This document shows positions 39,630-49,604 of a DNA stretch of 64,000 nucleotides, piece by piece. Below the pieces are notes generated by a model. It was not told the DNA's origin and ran no database searches. It worked only from the letters and a program-made list of their open reading frames with translations. The stretch's first letter is position 1. Every line of letters starts with the position of its first letter. Both the position numbers and the translations under genes were made by a program. The stretch is taken from NCBI GenBank assembly GCA_016712035.1, contig JADJRT010000004.1, positions 285,543 to 349,542 of the forward strand, given 5' to 3'. Source of the DNA: Flammeovirgaceae bacterium (GTDB lineage Bacteria; Bacteroidota; Bacteroidia; Cytophagales; Cyclobacteriaceae).

Positions 39630-40154
39630 TTAAAAATTCTTTTCGTTAACTTCGGATGCACCGCTTTCCTTCAGGATCCTACTAATATCTTCTTTACTAA
39701 GTTTATTTGATGCCAAATCGATTGCCATTACATGTTTATCATCCGTACTGCGGATATCATAAGAACGTGGAGTTTTATACGGTTTCATATCGCTTACGAT
39801 AAAAAAGGTAGCTACCATTCCCAAGGCCGACAACAACACAGTCAACTCAAAGTAACGGAATGAATGGAGGCAATGAAGCAAAGTTTTACCTCCAATAATC
39901 ATAGGCCAGTCGTAACCCAACATCCAGATTTGCATGGTTAAGGCAAGGGCAGTTCCGGTTAAGCCGAAGATAAAGGCAGCGATAGGCAAGCGCGTGCGCT
40001 TATAGCCCAAGGCTTCATCTAATCCGTGAACAGGAAACGGAGAATAGACCTCATGAATCTTCACCCCTTTATCGCGCACACCGTCTACGCCATGAAGCAA
40101 GATATCCTCATCGTCAAAAATGCCAACTAAAAATTTTTCGCTCGTGCTGCTCAT
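39630..40154 (-). CDS. actD: alternative complex III subunit ActD (DUF3341), compensating indels
   Basis: A 174-residue subunit with a cytoplasmic N-terminal domain (EKFLVGIFDDEDILLHGVDG) and two membrane spans. DUF3341 motifs include HEVYSPFPVHGLDEALG and the second span FELTVLLSALGMVATFF. The frame looks intact, but the stretch after IIGGK is garbled: shifting the frame over about 39850-39890 recovers NFASLPPFIP, the usual sequence. Two compensating indels are thus present. It lies five bases after actC and two before actE. Confidence 0.93.
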   Translation of the reverse strand: MSSTSEKFLVGIFDDEDILLHGVDGVRDKGVKIHEVYSPFPVHGLDEALGYKRTRLPIAAFIFGLTGTALALTMQIWMLGYDWPMIIGGKTLLHCLHSFRYFELTVLLSALGMVATFFIVSDMKPYKTPRSYDIRSTDDKHVMAIDLASNKLSKEDISRILKESGASEVNEKNF

Positions 40155-40159
40155 AGTTA

Positions 40160-41533
40160 TTAATGCTTCTTTTCGGAAGTTGATTTAATGATACTCTTAA
40201 CTTCAGCCATGTTAATTACCGGGAAGAACTTCGCAAAGAGAAAAAATGCTGTGAAGAAAAACCCGAACGTTAAAATATATTCACCCACATCATACATGGT
40301 AGGATAAAACATAGACCAACTGGACGGTAGGTAATCACGATGTACGGAAGTTACAATGATTACGAATCGCTCGAACCACATACCAATGTTTACCACAATG
40401 GATAAAATAAACGTAGTCACAATGTTGGTACGTAATTTCTTAAACCAGAATAGCTGTGGTGAGATAACGTTACAGGTCATCATTGACCAGTACGCCCACC
40501 AGTAAGGACCTGTAGCCCGGTTATAGAAAGCATAGTATTCTGCGGGTACCATACCGTACCAGGCAACAAAGAATTCAGTAATGTAAGCAATACCCACAAT
40601 TGAACCTGTGATGATGATAACGATGTTCATCAACTCGATGTGGTAAATCGTAATGTAATCTTCCAGTTTAAAAACTTTGCGGGTTACAATCAGTAATGTT
40701 AACACCATGGCAAAGCCCGAGAAAATCGCACCCGCCACAAAATAGGGTGGGAAAATTGTCGTGTGCCAACCTGGTACTATGGAAGTGGCAAAGTCAAAGG
40801 ATACAATAGTATGAACGGAAAGCACAAGCGGTGTAGAAAGGCCAGCAAGAATTAATGCTACAGATTCGTAACGCATCCAGGTTTTTGCCGCACCATCCCA
40901 TCCAAAGCTTAACGCATTGTAAATTGTTGCACGAGTCTTATTACCCATACGGGTTGCGCGATCTCTAATTACCGCAAAATCAGGAATCAAACCAATATAC
41001 CAGAATACTAGCGATACCGTGAAATAGGTTGTAATGGCGAATACATCCCACAACAGTGGAGAATTAAAGTTAGCCCAAAGCGAACCCCAGGTATTAGGAA
41101 GCGGAAGTACCCAATACATACCGAGCCACAAGCGACCCATGTGTACTAATGGGAATGTGGCCGCACAAATTACCGCAAAGATCGTCATCGCTTCGGCAGC
41201 CCGGTTGATAGACATTCTCCACTTTTGGCGGAACAACAACAAGATAGCAGAGATCAATGTACCTGCGTGACCGATACCCACCCACCAAACAAAGTTCGTG
41301 ATATCCCACGCCCAACCTACTGTTTTATTTAATCCCCACACGCCTATACCTTCCCATAAAACGGTAGCCAGACAGTATACACCAAACATCAAAAGAACAA
41401 GGGAGATACTGAAAGCAGTCCACCAAAGTTTGGTTGGTTTGCCCTCCACTTGCCGGCTGATGTCTTCGGAAACGTCACGGACCGTTTTGCCGCCAGTTAT
41501 TAAAATTTCTCGTACTGCTGAAGTTGGTTGCAT
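40160..41533 (-). CDS. actC: alternative complex III subunit ActC (NrfD-like)
   Basis: A 457-residue integral membrane subunit with about ten spans, related to the NrfD/PsrC quinol-oxidising family. It shows WAWDITNFVWWVGIGHAGTL, FRQKWRMSINRAAEAMTIFA and FPLVHMGRLWLGMYWVLPLP. ActC is considered the quinol-binding subunit that pairs with the iron-sulphur protein ActB. The frame is intact. Confidence 0.95.
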   Translation of the reverse strand: MQPTSAVREILITGGKTVRDVSEDISRQVEGKPTKLWWTAFSISLVLLMFGVYCLATVLWEGIGVWGLNKTVGWAWDITNFVWWVGIGHAGTLISAILLLFRQKWRMSINRAAEAMTIFAVICAATFPLVHMGRLWLGMYWVLPLPNTWGSLWANFNSPLLWDVFAITTYFTVSLVFWYIGLIPDFAVIRDRATRMGNKTRATIYNALSFGWDGAAKTWMRYESVALILAGLSTPLVLSVHTIVSFDFATSIVPGWHTTIFPPYFVAGAIFSGFAMVLTLLIVTRKVFKLEDYITIYHIELMNIVIIITGSIVGIAYITEFFVAWYGMVPAEYYAFYNRATGPYWWAYWSMMTCNVISPQLFWFKKLRTNIVTTFILSIVVNIGMWFERFVIIVTSVHRDYLPSSWSMFYPTMYDVGEYILTFGFFFTAFFLFAKFFPVINMAEVKSIIKSTSEKKH

Positions 41534-41566
41534 ACTTAATTTCGTATCAAATCTTGGTTCAAAAAA

Positions 41567-44500
41567 TTATGCGTTCTCTTTTTCCTTATCCTTGTTCCTG
41601 ATCTTAGTGAGGTAGAAAATGTTTGGTTTAACACCTATTTCTTCAAGCACCCGATAAGCTCTTGGATTATTGTATTTCTTATCAATACCGTAAGGACGAT
41701 CTTTATCTAATTCAATCTGAAGCAATTTGCTGATTCGACTTTCAGAATTATTCAAATCACCAAACACAATAGCCCCTGTAGCGCAAGCAGCCTGACAAGC
41801 AGTAACTACTTCGCCATCTTGTAATGGTCTGCGGTCCTTCTTGGCGTTAGCTTGCCTGATTGAATCCGCTGAACACAGAATGAACATTTCTCCATAACAC
41901 CACGTGAACGAACGGTTACATCAGGATTCAATACCATACGACCAAGATCCGTATTCATAGACGGGTTAGATTGGGTAAACTGCTGGTTATCGTGATATTT
42001 AAACCAATTGAATCTTCTTACTTTATAAGGACAGTTGTTGGCACAATAGCGAGTGCCAATACAACGGTTATACACCATTTGATTAAGTCCTTCGGTGCTA
42101 TGTGTAGTAGCGGCCACTGGGCATACGGTTTCGCAAGGAGCATTATTGCAATGCTGGCACAACATGGGTTGAAATACAACCTCTGGATTTTCAGAAGCTA
42201 TTTCTGCTTCCTTATAGTTTTCCGGAGCTGCATCGCTGGTATAGTAACGATCGATACGTAACCAATGCATTTCTCTCCGATTGATTACTTCCTGCTTGCC
42301 AACGATGGCCACGTTATTCTCCACATTACAAGCCACCACACAGGAACCACAGCCAGTACATGTGTTCAAGTCAATGGCCATTCCCCAATGGTGATTATTA
42401 TATTCATGACCCTTCCACATACTCAAAGAAGAAGGATCAACTTTCCCATCCCACGATGAAACTTTTGCAGCACTTTCCTTCCAGTATTCAGGATTCTTGT
42501 TGTAGTCTGCCAGAAGCGATTCCTGAATCACGTTTTCGCGACCCATGTAGGTTTGATGTATCTGGGTTTGCGCAAGTTGGAAAGCAGCATCTGTTTTTTC
42601 TAAGGTAACACCCGAAAAGATTCGGTAACTCATTGTTTCAGTAGCTGAAACCAATGGATACGCATTGGCGCCAATGTTCTCTCCTACCTTTCCAACTTTT
42701 GTACGTCCATATCCTAATGCAACGCCTAAGGTGCCAGGCGCCTGACCAGGCTGAACTAACGCAGCTACAGAGATAGTTTTTCCATTCGCTGTCAGATTAA
42801 CTAATTGTGTTCTTCCCTCGGCATCGTTTTCAATACCCAATTCGGTTGCATCTTTCAACGCTATGGTTACATAATGATCCCACGTTGCCTTGGTAATAGG
42901 ATCAGGTAATTCCTGCAACAACGGATTGTTTGCCTGTGACCCATTTCCTAAACCACAGCTTTCATAAAGCACTAATTCAAAACCTGTGTTGGTTGCTTTA
43001 TAGGATGAGCTTATCGCGGAAAGTGCGCCATCAACATTAGCCGAGAAAAGAATACGTTTTCGTTTCTCCAGGCAGTTCGTAAACGCCATCATATAAACAC
43101 TTGTCCCAGAAGCTTTGGAAGTCAACACCTGCACCTGTATTGTAAAAGCGAGTTCTCCAATATTCTTTCAAGAAGGTAAAGTATTCCGTATTGCTTTCTC
43201 CAGCCCATACCAATAAGCTTTCAGCCGACTGCCGGGTTTTGAATAAGGGTGTAATGGCTGGTTGGGTAAGACTAAAGGAATTCTCTTTAGGTTCAGCATC
43301 ACTCCATGATTCTAAATAGTGATGATCCGGAGCCATATGCAAGACAACCGAAGCTGTTTCGTCTGGTGTTGAAGATGTAGAAACAGTTAATGTCATCTTC
43401 TTCAAAGCCGCTGCCAACGCATCGCCTTTTGGATGATCGTAAACCGGATTACAATTGAAGAAAATAACGCCATCTACTTTACCGGCCTGTGCATCAGCAA
43501 CAAAAGCCGACATCTCTTCGTCATTTCCTAAGCGGAAATTAACCGGAGCACTAGGTAATATGGTTGTACCATAACTACCTAATAAATTATTAATTGCGTT
43601 AACAACAACTTGAACTGATTTGTCATTCGATCCACAAACTACCAATGCATTTCCAGCATTTGCTTTCAATTCAGCGGCTGCTTTTCGAGATAGGCAATTT
43701 TATCGATGCTCTTTACTCCATTGCCTGAGAGAATATTATAAATCTGTGCTACCACCAAGCCTTCCTGCGAAGGTTTGATCATGGAACGGTAATCTGAATT
43801 GGCTCCCGTAAGCGATAAGTTAGATTCGAATTGATAGAGACGCGACATATCGCGTTTATCATCCGTTACCTCTCTGTTTACAGCAAATTGCTTTGAGAAT
43901 TCTATGGGTGATAACCAGGTTCCGAGGAAATCGGCACCAACACTTACTATTACTTTTGCCTTACTAAAATCATAAGAAGGAATCATGGCTGTTCCAAAAG
44001 ACTCTTTGTTAGCCTTTAGGATTCCATAATTTGAAATAGAGTCGTATTGAACGTGGGAAGCCGTTGGATATTTAGCCTTAAACTTTTCAATCGCAACTTT
44101 TGTGCTAGGGCTTAGGATTGTATTGCTTACAATTCTTATTTGGCCACCCTTGGCTGCGATTTCATTTAGCTTGGCAGTAACCTCAGAATCAATTGTTGCC
44201 CATTCGGCATTAGCGTTACTAATTTTTGGTCCACGTAACCGATAGTTATCATACAAAGACAACACAGAGGCTTCAACCTGAGCGTTGGTACCGCCCTTAG
44301 TAACTTTGGATAGGCTATTACCCTCAACTTTAATAGGACGACCATCGCGTACCTTAACCACGATGCTGCAATAATCACCTCCATTTACATAGCTTGACGC
44401 ATAGTAATTAGGGATACCTGGATCAGCATCTAAAGGCTTATTAATATAAGGGATTGCTTTACGGATCGGAGCTTCGCAAGCAGCTAAGGAGGCTGCTGCC

Positions 44501-44658
44501 ACACTAAATCCCATCATTTTAAGAAAATCTCTACGTGAATGACCGGGATCGTCCTGCATGGCAAGATCCACGAACTCGTTGTTGGCATTTTTTACAAAGG
44601 CCGGATCGTTCTTAAGTTGAGGTAATCCTTTCCAGTATGTCTTATTTGTATTGCTCAT
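41567..44658 (-). CDS. actB: alternative complex III iron-sulphur subunit ActB, three frameshifts
   Basis: A large periplasmic subunit (about 1,030 residues) that fuses a molybdopterin-oxidoreductase-like domain, which in this complex lacks molybdenum cofactor, to a four-cluster ferredoxin domain. A Tat-type signal, SRRDFLKMMGFSVAAASLAA, lies about 40 residues from the start. The cluster cysteines are in CTGCGSCVVAC, CQHCNNAPCETVCP, CIGTRYCANNCP and CSFCVQ. Indels at about 43675, 43050-43100 and 41835 break it into four frames; the reading across each junction is unambiguous. It lies between actA and actC. Confidence 0.95.
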
Positions 44659-44691
44659 AGATTCAAAATCCAGTCGAGGTCAATTAAATTA

Positions 44692-45947
44692 TTAATAGTG
44701 GCACTTTGCGCATTCCAATCCACCAATGTCCTCCACCTTCATAGCTTTTTTACTATTGTGAAGTTCAATCAGTTTATCGTAATAGGCATTTCCTTTTGTG
44801 TTAACATCTGTTTTGCGGTGGCAATCAATACACCAGCCCATAGTAAGTAATGAATATTGTTTAACCACATCCATTTCCTGAATCGGACCATGACAGGTCT
44901 GGCATTCGACCCCGGCCACATTTACGTGCTGCGAGTGATTAAAATAAGCTAAGTCAGGCAGGTTATGAATTCGTACCCATTCAATAGGCTTTTGCTTGCC
45001 GGTGTATGAACCTGTGCTTGGATCGAACCCAATGGCGGCATAGATTTTCGATATCTCGCCAGTACCTGTATTCGTACCCTCCTTTAATTTGAGAGTGGCA
45101 ATTCATACAAATATTGGGCGATGGAATATTGGCTTGTTTACCTTTCAGCGCTCCAGTATGGCAATACTTACATTCAATTTCATATTGACCAGCATGTATT
45201 TTATGAGAGAAAGCAATGGGCTGCTTGGGTTGATAGTTTTGCTGAATACCTATCGAATACAATCCATCAATAACAGTTTTGAAAGTGATTGACGTAACCA
45301 AAAACACAACCAGAAAAATAAAACCCGAGCTACGCACCATCGAGCCGAGTGTGTATTTAGAATGCACTACTTCCTGATCTTCTTCACTCAGATCTTTCTG
45401 ATCGAGATACTTCTTTAATGCATTTATAATAAGAACAAGAATGATAAGTAATAGTAGAAGTATTACAATCATCCCTAAAAGGATCGCGTTCAAGTAGCCT
45501 GCTGGAACGCCAGCTTCGCCCCCGCCCGCTGTTGTTACTGTAGCGGCTGGCGCATCCACTTTTTCAGCCTCGGCCTTTACATAAGCAAGAATGCTCATGA
45601 TCTGATCATCCGTATAATTGTTAAAAGCCGTCATCTGGCTCTTATTATACTCTTCATAAATTTTTACTGCATAGGCATCGCCACTGGCGATTACCTTAGC
45701 TGGGTTACGCACCAGTAATAAATCCAATCAATTGACGGAACCTGGTTTCAACGCCAGCCAATGCCGGCCCTACTAATTTTTGCTTTACCCGATGGCATGA
45801 TTTACAATTACCATTAAATAAGACTTCACCTGCGCTAATAATAGCTGCATCAGTAGGGATATCCTGAGCGAAAGAATTTAAAGTAATAGAGAGGGTGAAA
45901 ACTACGAAGGTTAGAATGGTAACGGGACCAGATAATCTTTTCTTCAT
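44692..45947 (-). CDS. actA: alternative complex III multihaem cytochrome c ActA, two or three frameshifts
   Basis: A membrane-anchored multihaem cytochrome. After a signal peptide (ending SFAQD) there is one cytochrome c domain with CKSCH, a transmembrane helix (AILLGMIVILLLLLIILVLI), a second span, then five haem motifs: CKYCH, CMNCH, CQTCH, CIDCH and CAKCH. The latter five match the pentahaem ActA; the N-terminal sixth is an added monohaem domain. Indels at about 45715 and 45090 break the frame. The start is ATG at 45945-45947. It is the first gene of the respiratory operon and has a strong predicted promoter upstream. Confidence 0.94.
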
Positions 45948-45986
45948 CGTGACGCGTTTAGGGAGCCGCTTTTTTACGGAATCGCA

Positions 45987-46015
45987 CAAATCTACGGCAA
46001 ATGCATTATTTCAAA
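45987..46015 (-). promoter_or_regulatory. promoter of the act-cox operon
   Basis: On the minus strand TTTG at 46015-46012 is followed after 17 bases by TAGATTTG at 45994-45987, both perfect matches to the Bacteroidota promoter. Transcription would begin near 45980, about 33 bases before actA. The remaining spacer to 46192 is AT-rich and shows no further gene. Confidence 0.75.
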
Positions 46016-46192
46016 CTTATTTTTATGTACGTAAAATTATTTTGATCGTGTTTAGCCTTTGAAACAAGTGCGCGAAATGCACAAAATGTTCCAAAATTTC
46101 ATTTTGTAACTTGAACAGCACAATCAAAAACGTTATTTAGAATAAGTTTAAATTATTGGCTAATTCATAAAGTCAATTCTCCTAATCTGCAA

Positions 46193-46768
46193 ATGACTCC
46201 TTTCGAATATGTTAGCGTGCTCATTTCCATTGTTTTAGGGCTTGGAATAACTCAAAAAGTTTCCGGTCTGGCCGATATCATCCACCAGTGGAAGTCTGTT
46301 AAACTCTATTGGCCTCATCTACTGTGGATACTTTTTGTTTTCTTTCTTCACATTCAGGGGTGTAGGTTTTCTTCGATTTACGAACCCGAAGTGAGTGGAG
46401 TTTAGCGGCCTTCCTTTTTATCATTCTCTATCCTATCAACTTATTTATTTTTTCACCCATACTTTTTCCTGCGAGTGGCAACTGCATCGGTACTGACTTC
46501 AAAGTTTTCTATTACGAGAATTTCAAGAAATACTTTACATGGGCGGTAATTCTTATTGCATTATCCATTGCTGATAACATTTTTCAATAGATACACCTGG
46601 ATGGATCAATTACATACAAATCGGTTCATGGCATTTCTCCTCTACTTTATGTATCGTAATTTTCAACAGGAGTGGCTACATAAATTGACCGTTGTTCTTC
46701 TAACAGTCTTGTTATTTGGCAGTCTTTTTGATACCGTGGATGTTAGCTGCCTAAGCGACTGGGTATAA
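46193..46768 (+). CDS. hypothetical membrane protein, frameshifted
   Basis: A membrane protein of about 190 residues, unrecognised. The first span is in MTPFEYVSVLISIVLGLGIT, a start common to a family of uncharacterised four-to-six-span bacterial proteins. After an indel at about 46365 a second frame gives SEWSLAAFLFIILYPINLF and YYENFKKYFTWAVILIALSI; a third, from about 46590, ends in HKLTVVLLTVLLFGSL and stops at 46768. At least two indels are needed. It may be a real gene with sequencing errors or a decaying one; the hydrophobic pattern is kept throughout. Confidence 0.5.
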
Positions 46769-46775
46769 TCCCAGT

Positions 46776-47107
46776 TTATGCTGAAAAACTCCCGCAATGC
46801 TTTTGCCCGGTCTTTATTTCATCAGCTCGTTCACCCTTAAAATTTTCATCAACCGTTTCGGTAAAAGTTTTAGCCATTGATCGAAATGGGTCGCCTTCAA
46901 GGGTAAAGTCACATGTTTCTGAAACGGGTTTCCCTGATAACTCTGTTCGCCCAACATCATGGATGACCAGAAATTATACATGATGGGTAAGTGATGTGGC
47001 CAATCCACATGTGCAAACACGGGACCTATCAACGTGTCTGATTTTACCTTTTCGTAGAAAGTATCAACGAGTACTTTAATGTCATTCCGATCTGCTATTT
47101 CTTTCAT
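46776..47107 (-). CDS. truncated haemoglobin (group III), frameshifted near C-terminus
   Basis: A small globin, about 110-125 residues. Group III truncated-globin features are DIKVLVDTFYEKVKSDTLIG, PVFAHVDWPHHLPIMYNFWS and NPFQKHVTLPLKATHFDQWL, where the histidine of QKH is the likely proximal haem ligand. An indel at about 46870 disrupts the last helix; the repaired reading continues FTETVDENFKGERADEIK to a stop near 46776. ATG at 47107 is preferred over longer in-frame starts. It is divergent from the NO reductase gene, which supports a role in NO binding or detoxification. Confidence 0.85.
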
Positions 47108-47229
47108 TTTAATTTCATCTATAATAACACACATTAACGAAGGATCTCCCTTGTTTTTTGATCGCAAGAACAAAAACGATTTAATTATCAAACATGATTA
47201 GCCTCATATTTAATTAAGGCTATTAAAAA

Positions 47230-47237
47230 TAGTTTTG
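47230..47237 (+). promoter_or_regulatory. candidate -7 element for norB
   Basis: TAGTTTTG at 47230-47237 is a perfect TAnnTTTG, 47 bases upstream of the norB ATG. No clear -33 TTTG is found at the right distance, as might be expected for an activator-dependent promoter. Confidence 0.4.
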
Positions 47238-47283
47238 AGCCGCCAAACTATAAAGATATTAAACTAGTATGATTCAATTCCTA

Positions 47284-49577
47284 ATGAATCAACGAAAGTG
47301 GTGGCTGCCGATAACGCTTATTTTGGCAATTAGCATTACCGGAGTCTCCATTATTGGTTACGAAACCTAGTTTAAGGCACCACCAATTCCTGATTTCGTA
47401 AACGAAACCGGAGAATCTGTTTTCTCGCAAAAGGATATTTTAGATGGCCAGGCCGTATTTCAAAAATACGCCTTAATGGAATATGGTAGCATGTTTGGTG
47501 ATGGTGCCAACCGCGGCCCCGATTATACCGCAGAAGCATTGCATCAGATTACGGAGCATATGCGTGCTTTCTATGCCAATCAACCCGACATTTCAAAAAT
47601 GGAGATGCTTGGCACGCGAATTCAAGTTCAGCGCGAGATAAAAGAAAACCGCTATTCGCGAACAACCAACAAAGTGAAGCTAACTGCTGCACAAGCGTAT
47701 GCCTGCGAACAATTAACCATTTACTATTTGAATGTTTTTAACGGAACCGGCAAAGAGTCTTTTAAACCATCTGGCTATATTAAATCAGATCAGGAGATCA
47801 GGCAACTATCAGCCTTTTTTTATTGGGGATCGTGGGTATGTGGAACTGAGCGACCAGGAAAAAATTATAGTTATACCCACAACTGGCCATACGATGCTGA
47901 TGCCGGGAACACACCTTCTGCTTCCGTCACGATCTGGACAATCATCGGATCATTAGGGTTAATTCTGGGTTTGGGTATTGTGCTATACTACCACGGACGA
48001 CTGGAAAAACTAAACGATTTTGCCTTTACCGATAACTCGAGTCCGCTTATGACGAGAGAAGGTGTGGCTAATTTTCAACCTACGCCATCGCAACAAGCCA
48101 CGTATAAATATTTCTACCTCGCTATTATTCTTCTGATTGTTCAGGTATTGGCTGGTATTTTAACAGTTCATGATTTCTTAAACTTCACTACATTTTTTGG
48201 GTATGATTTAAGAGCCCTATTTCCCATTACAATCACGCGTAGTTGGCACGTACAACTTTCTATCTTATGGATATCTATCTGTTGGATTGGTGCATCTTTC
48301 TTTATTGCTCCGCTCCTATCTCCACGCGAACCCGCCAATCAGAAATTTATTATTAATATAATCTTCGGCCTTATCGTGCTATTAGGCGTTGGCTCGATGG
48401 TCAGTATCTATGGAGGGCCCCTCGGATTTTTTGAAAATTGGTGGTGGTTCGGTCATCAGGGATGGGAATATGTTGAACCCGGAAAATTGTGGCAAGGCTT
48501 ACTCTTCGTTGTGCTGGCCTTGTGGTGCATTACTTTATATCGAGCGCTTAAGCCAGCCATTAAAGTTGGACAGCCGTGGCAGTTGCCCAATTGGTTGGTT
48601 TATTCAACGTGTAGCATTTTAGTATTGTTACTCTCAGGGTTTGTCGCAACACCCAATACAAATTTTGTAATTGCTGACTTTTGGCGTTGGTGTGTGATAC
48701 ACATGTGGGCCGAAGCTTTCTTTGAAGTCTTTACTACCGTGCTTGTAGGTTACTTTATGGTGTTGATGGGGCTTGTAAGCAAGCAAGCCGCTATTCGGGT
48801 AATTTATATTGCTACCCTTCTTTTTTTAGGGTCAGGTTTATTGGGCATCTCGCATAACTTCTACTGGAATGCGAAACCGGTTGCTACCATGGCACTTGGA
48901 TCTGTCTTTTCAACACTTCAGGTAATTCCATTAATTCTATTAACCCTGGAGGCCTGGCGCTTTCAAAAATTGCCTAACCTGGTTGAGTCAACATTGTCCA
49001 ATAGTGCTGCATCGAGCAACAAGTTTGGTATGCCCGAAGTGTTTCTATTTTTAATAGGTGTTAATTTCTGGAATTTCTTTGGTGCAGGTGTATTAGGCTT
49101 CATCATCAATTTACCCTCGCCAATTATTACGAACACGGCACCTACCTTACGGTGAATCATGGCCATGCTGCCCTTATGGGTGTATATGGAAATCTATCTA
49201 TAGCCACAATTTTATTTTGTTGTCAACTAATAACCAAGAGCGAATACTGGAAAGGTAAAGCGTTGCGCATTTCCTTTTGGTCTATCAACATCGGCCTCCT
49301 CCTGATGGTCATGTTAGATCTTTTCCCGGCAGGCATTCTACAATTTCAGGCCGTTGTTGAAAAAGGACTTTGGTTCGCACGCTCTGCCGAGTTTATCGAT
49401 AGCCCAGCTTTTCAAGGCCTAACCTGGATGCGGATAATTGGTGGAAGTATTTTCGTGTTAGGTGGCGTAATCCCCTTAACGTGGGCTATAAGTTCCTCAG
49501 CATCACATTTTAAAAAATCAACACCTAACACCGGAAAGAAAACTCCGGAGGCTAAGTTAGTCTCTTCAGAATACTAA
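47284..49577 (+). CDS. norB: quinol-dependent nitric oxide reductase, one frameshift and one in-frame stop
   Basis: A qNor (NorZ-type) that reduces 2 NO to N2O with electrons from quinol, about 764 residues. After an N-terminal span comes a long periplasmic domain (47400-47900), then about twelve haem-copper-type spans. Ligand motifs are ITRSWHVQLSILWI, CVIHMWAEAFFEVFTTVLVG, ISHNFYWNAKP and VNHGHAALMGVYGNL. A TAG at 47368-47370 interrupts the N-terminal region in frame (TYR expected in ETYFKAPP). An indel at about 49115 hides ANYYEHGTYLTVNHGH. ATG at 47284 gives MNQRKWWLP; 47269 is also possible. Its neighbours are the truncated globin and a 599-residue unknown. Confidence 0.95.
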
Positions 49578-49604
49578 TCACAATAATTTCATCATAAAAA
49601 AACT

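Noticed and set aside
47187..47198. Palindrome ATCA-N4-TGAT upstream of norB as an FNR site
   Set aside because: The arms are in the reverse order of the FNR consensus TTGAT-N4-ATCAA, and a match this short can occur by chance in AT-rich spacer.
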